Assembly: GCA_018389105.1 (NCBI GenBank)
Contig: JACATO010000982.1
Location: 588,001-652,000, forward strand
From: Nautilus pompilius
Taxonomy: Eukaryota; Mollusca; Cephalopoda; Nautilida; Nautilidae
Reading direction: 5' to 3'
Length of the DNA: 64,000 nt
Within the stretch, counting starts at the first letter, position 1. Each line of letters starts with the position of its first letter. Of this stretch, positions 60,757 to 64,000 are shown in pieces. Made by a program: the position numbers and the translations under genes. The notes under the pieces are model-generated. The model did no database searches. It was not told where the DNA came from and was given only the letters and a program-made list of their open reading frames with translations.

Positions 60757-61808
60757 ACATATTACAAAAATCTTATCTTTTTTTTTTTTATCGCAACATT
60801 GATACTCCATATCTTTGCTGAGCATGAAGTTTATTAATCAAAGTGAGTTCTATTACAATCAATACACTTCTGCCAACAAGTTACAACCACATTTTTACCA
60901 TTTTGAAGAAAATCTGGATTTCTGGAGTCGATAAACTGTTGGAAGGCAGTTTCAACTGCTGCTTGGTTGGAGGAGGATTTCATATGGAGGAAGCTGTCGA
61001 GGTGTTTGAAAAGGTGGTAGTCTGTGGGAGAAAGTTCTGGTGAATGGGCTGGGCGAGGAAGAACTTGGTACCCCAATTTGTTCAGTTTCTGAAGAGTTAC
61101 TTTTGCAACATGAAGACGAGCATTGTCATGGAGCAGGATTAGGCCTCTTCGATTCACTGATGCTGGCTGTCATTGGGAGAGTTTCTGATGAACAATGTCT
61201 AATTCACGATAGTACCTTTCAGCTGTGAAGGTTTCGCTAGGTTTTGTTTCTCATGAAAAGCGAAGAGCTGATGTCCAATTGACAATTTTGTTGATGTTCA
61301 TTCAACTTGTGAGGCACCCACTTGTCAAGCTGTTTCACCTTGTTGATTGCATCAAGATGCCGGGAAACAGTTGCAGTACTTACGTCGGGCTCTCCAGCAA
61401 TTTCTCGCACTGTTTTTCTTTGGCCAGCTTCAACCTAGGCTCTCAGATGGTCATCATCACAGCTAGAGGGACGTCCACTACTTTTATCTTCTAGGCTCAC
61501 ATCTGATCGAAACTTTGTGAACCATCATTGTACTGCGTCCTCGCCCCATGCTTGCTTAATATTATGTTGCCTCACTCACTTTGTGGACTAGATTGAACTT
61601 ATGAAGCAAATTGGCACAAAAAACATTTATGCTTCACTCAGAACCCTGAAACAAATATTGATTTTATGATTTTGAAAAGGTAGGTTTAGTATAATGTATG
61701 CCAAAACACATGCTACAAAACAACATAACTTATTTACATACAAGTGTGCAAAAAATGAACCCCAAATTAACATGATATAAAAACTAACAAAACTTTTGTA
61801 ACAACTAA
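60757..61808 (-). mobile_element. Mariner element copy 3, minus strand, internally deleted
   Basis: About 1050 bp, roughly 200 bp shorter than the other copies. The 5' end (61808 downward) shows a degenerate inverted repeat; the 3' boundary is vague. It reads VREIAGEPDVSTATVSRHLD, LDKWVPHKLNEHQQNCQLD and, after the junction, the C-terminal half: ILLHDNARLHVAKVTLQ, SPELSPTDYHLFKHLDSF and WQKCIDCNRTHFD plus stop (ORF 61157-60834). The second and third catalytic Asp are present with the DD34D spacing. The deletion near 61240 removed the segment with the first Asp. It is non-functional. Confidence 0.88.
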
Positions 61809-62389
61809 TATTAATCTGCATAGCATGTTCTTTTAGCTAATAGTATTCAATGAGTTAATAGCTTAATAATAGAGATAACTTGAGTTTTTTTGTTTGTTTT
61901 TTTTTTGCAGTCTCATCCATTCCATTATTTGAAATTCTAAACTGATCATTGTATGCTTTTTGCTGATTAATTTTAAGTGGGGTATATGGTGAGCATACCT
62001 GGTTTTTGTTGTTCTAGTTTAAAATATTTAAATGAAATTAACTTTACCCACACCTACTCATTGGGTATCCATATAAATTGTTATAAGTCTGGATATATTT
62101 AAGACATACACTGATGGTGTTTTGTCAGCTTCAGTGCTGTGCTAGATAGCAATGTTTGAAATCCCAAGCTAATTCATGTGTGCATATTTTTAATTAATGG
62201 GAATCTGGGCCATATCCATAAATTTGCCTGAGCATTGTCATTTAAAATATGGTAAGTTCATTCAGGAGAATAAACGAATCAGCTGTGGTACTTGTAAAAT
62301 AATGCAGGAGATAGATGGGTATTTTTGTCATTATTTTCTGCATATTACCATGATTACTGCTAACAGGTGTTGCCATCTCTATGCCTTGA

Positions 62390-62580
62390 GGAAGAGTCCT
62401 GACACTTGTTCTCTAGTAGGGAATTCCATTTTCTGCTGAACTCTATTTAGCTGTGGGAAGAAACCAGGGCACATGGAGAAAACGATTCCACCAAGTCATT
62501 CTTTACCAGGTTTTTGAATTGGGACCCTTAATCACAGCAGGCTGGTATATCATGAGCATGGTCTCAAGATCACAGCTTAT
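62390..62580 (-). repeat. SINE copy, minus orientation
   Basis: The reverse complement has a tRNA-like head ('gataccagcctgctgtg'-type), a B-box-like 'gggtcccaattcaaaaacc' segment, 'cccacagctaaat' and 'ccctactagagaac'. It lies 400 bases upstream of the first coding exon of the plus-strand gene. Confidence 0.55.
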
Positions 62581-62979
62581 TCTAGTACTACTATGGTAAT
62601 TTTTAAAGCCACACATGACCTTTTTGTATAATTCTTCACTTTTTTTCATATCTTTAAGAGAGATTATTAGAAATGCAATCATATTCTTTAGATCTTTAGT
62701 TTGTAAAGAAATGTATTGTAATAAAGACTATTGATCTGCTTATGCTACCATTATATTTTGTTTCTCCCTGATGAGGAATACTGTCTGTAGTACAGAATTG
62801 GGGTTAAAATTTATACAAAAAAAAAAACACACACACACACAATATTTTTCTGAATAACAACAACAATAATAAACCATTACTAGTATAACAAATTGTTGTT
62901 TTTTATCTGATCTGTTCCTCTATAAAGAAAACATGACAAAATATTTCCATTTGATCTCTTAAAAATATTTCTTTTACAG

Positions 62980-63280
62980 AGCCCCAGCAATGAGATAACT
63001 ACAGTGCAACAGCAATAAAAAACAAAAAAATTTAAGTTAGCGAAAGACGTTTGACTAATCTCTGTTTTGGAACTTACCAATTTACGGCATCAAGCTGGCT
63101 TACAAAATGTCTGCACCAACTGATACCATAGAGTCAACAAAATCATTGCAGTGTAATGCCAATGCACTTGACCCATTGTCACTTGACAGCGATTATTCTG
63201 ATGCTGAAGAGGATCTGGTTCTTCCAACCAAAGATGCTTTGGCAAAGTCAGAAACAGGAAAGCTACTTATGCCAAATAGG
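62980..63280 (+). CDS. First coding exon of an unidentified plus-strand gene (CDS 63107-63280)
   Basis: The acceptor tatttcttttacag ends at 62979, followed by 127 bases of 5' UTR and an ATG at 63107 (context caaaATGT). An in-frame TAA at 63056 supports this start. Fifty-eight codons begin MSAPTDTIESTKSLQCNA and include a striking acidic stretch, LDSDYSDAEEDL, ending in KLLMPNR at a donor AGG/GTAAGA in phase 0. The segment looks disordered, with SD/SDAEE motifs resembling casein-kinase-2 sites. I do not recognise the protein; the rest is right of the window. The promoter is probably at 47.0-47.2 kb. Confidence 0.7.
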
Positions 63281-64000
63281 GTAAGATTTCTTCCTATTAG
63301 TGTTGAGGCTCACTTAGTGTGTGTGTGTATATAAAATCGCTGTGTTTTTTTTAATAGAAATTTGAATTTGCTTTTATTTTAAGAATTATTTAATTTATAT
63401 TTAATGCCACCATAACTCTGGCTGTTTTCTTCTGAGTTTGAATCATGGTTAATAGTAATAGAATTAAATTAATTTCATAGTAAAGAGATTACTGTTGATT
63501 GGCTGGTCATGGGTTGGTTTCCTTTTGTAGCAGTCACGTTAGTGCAGATCTCAGCATGTTAAAATTTTAAAACCTTTTGTCTGACTTAGTACGTGCATTT
63601 CGGTGATGCTAGTATTCAGCAGTCTGTAAGGTTAAGAAATTTCAACAGCAGTAACAAAAGGAAGCTATTTCGTTTTTTCCATCACCATACAAATGTAGCA
63701 AGATTTTTAAAATTAAGTTTTGCTAAGTTAGAAACAGCTGCAATTACTAGTAATAACAATACCAGATTTATATTTCTTGCTAATGAATTAAAAAATCAAA
63801 CAGATTATAAGATAGCTGGGTTGTATAATTTGTTTTTGTTTTTACATGTATGGAAGATTCAGAAAGCTTTCATTTTTTATTACAATGCATTCATTTACTG
63901 TTTGGCTGCTCTCTTGACTTTGTCTTTTTTTTTAAAAAAAAAAGGAAAAGTTTAGTTACTTTGATAAATGATAACATGGAGAACTTTGTAATAAAGGTTA
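63281..64000 (+). other. Start of an intron of the plus-strand gene
   Basis: It follows the donor at 63281. The 120-codon ORF at 63593-63955 has an acceptor-less context and a low-complexity Phe/Asn-rich translation, so I do not call it an exon. Confidence 0.5.

Noticed and set aside
63593-63955. 120-codon plus-strand ORF near the right edge
   Set aside because: Low-complexity Phe/Asn-rich translation, no convincing acceptor at its start, stop within a poly(A)-rich tract.

Overview
The window is AT-rich metazoan nuclear DNA with small exons, kilobase-long introns, many simple repeats and many degraded transposons. The proteins are animal proteins. The repeat mix (short tRNA-derived repeats, decayed mariner, hAT, FLYWCH/MULE and LINE relics) suggests a lophotrochozoan mollusc, probably a coleoid cephalopod such as an octopus. 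That taxonomic call is inference from style and is not proved here.

Three protein-coding genes are visible. (1) At the left edge, plus strand, are the last two coding exons of a dynamin-1-like protein (DRP1/DNM1L), 2369-2580 and 3242-3298. They encode the GTPase effector domain and the extreme C-terminus. (2) On the minus strand, from about 46.3 kb down to 13157, lies a leucine-rich-repeat gene of the LRRC74 type. I assembled 13 ordinary coding exons plus one proposed 10-nt microexon. With the microexon, all splice phases agree and the model closes at 469 codons plus stop. It has a basic N-terminus, a ribonuclease-inhibitor-like LRR array and a C-terminal EF-hand-like pair. (3) At the right edge, plus strand, is the start of an unidentified gene. 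Its first coding exon is 62980-63280 with the ATG at 63107, probably preceded by a non-coding exon ending at 47203 and a first intron of about 15.8 kb.

Genes 1 and 2 converge, with about 9.9 kb between their stop codons. Genes 2 and 3 diverge from a CpG-rich segment (46.32-47.48 kb) that looks like a bidirectional promoter: a palindromic CRE, an E-box and a GTTGC/GCAAC palindrome on the LRRC74 side, and ETS, CCAAT and TATA-like motifs on the other side.

Mobile DNA fills introns and intergenic space: a BED/hAT-type transposase relic (about 100-1000, minus); a LINE reverse-transcriptase C-terminal relic (about 10.47-11.05 kb); a 313-bp non-autonomous hAT element with a perfect 8-bp target duplication (12403-12715); a FLYWCH/MULE transposase relic (18.3-19.65 kb); three defective mariner copies (30174-31455, 53701-54958, about 60757-61808), the first nested inside a SINE; about ten SINE copies; two related foldback elements (39487-39622, 42049-42172); and a 134-bp nested hairpin (11758-11891). 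I saw no CRISPR, no prokaryotic operon and no clearly novel multi-gene system. The most notable points are the predicted microexon, the bidirectional promoter, and the mariner pair that shares inactivating changes and so appears to have been mobilised in trans.
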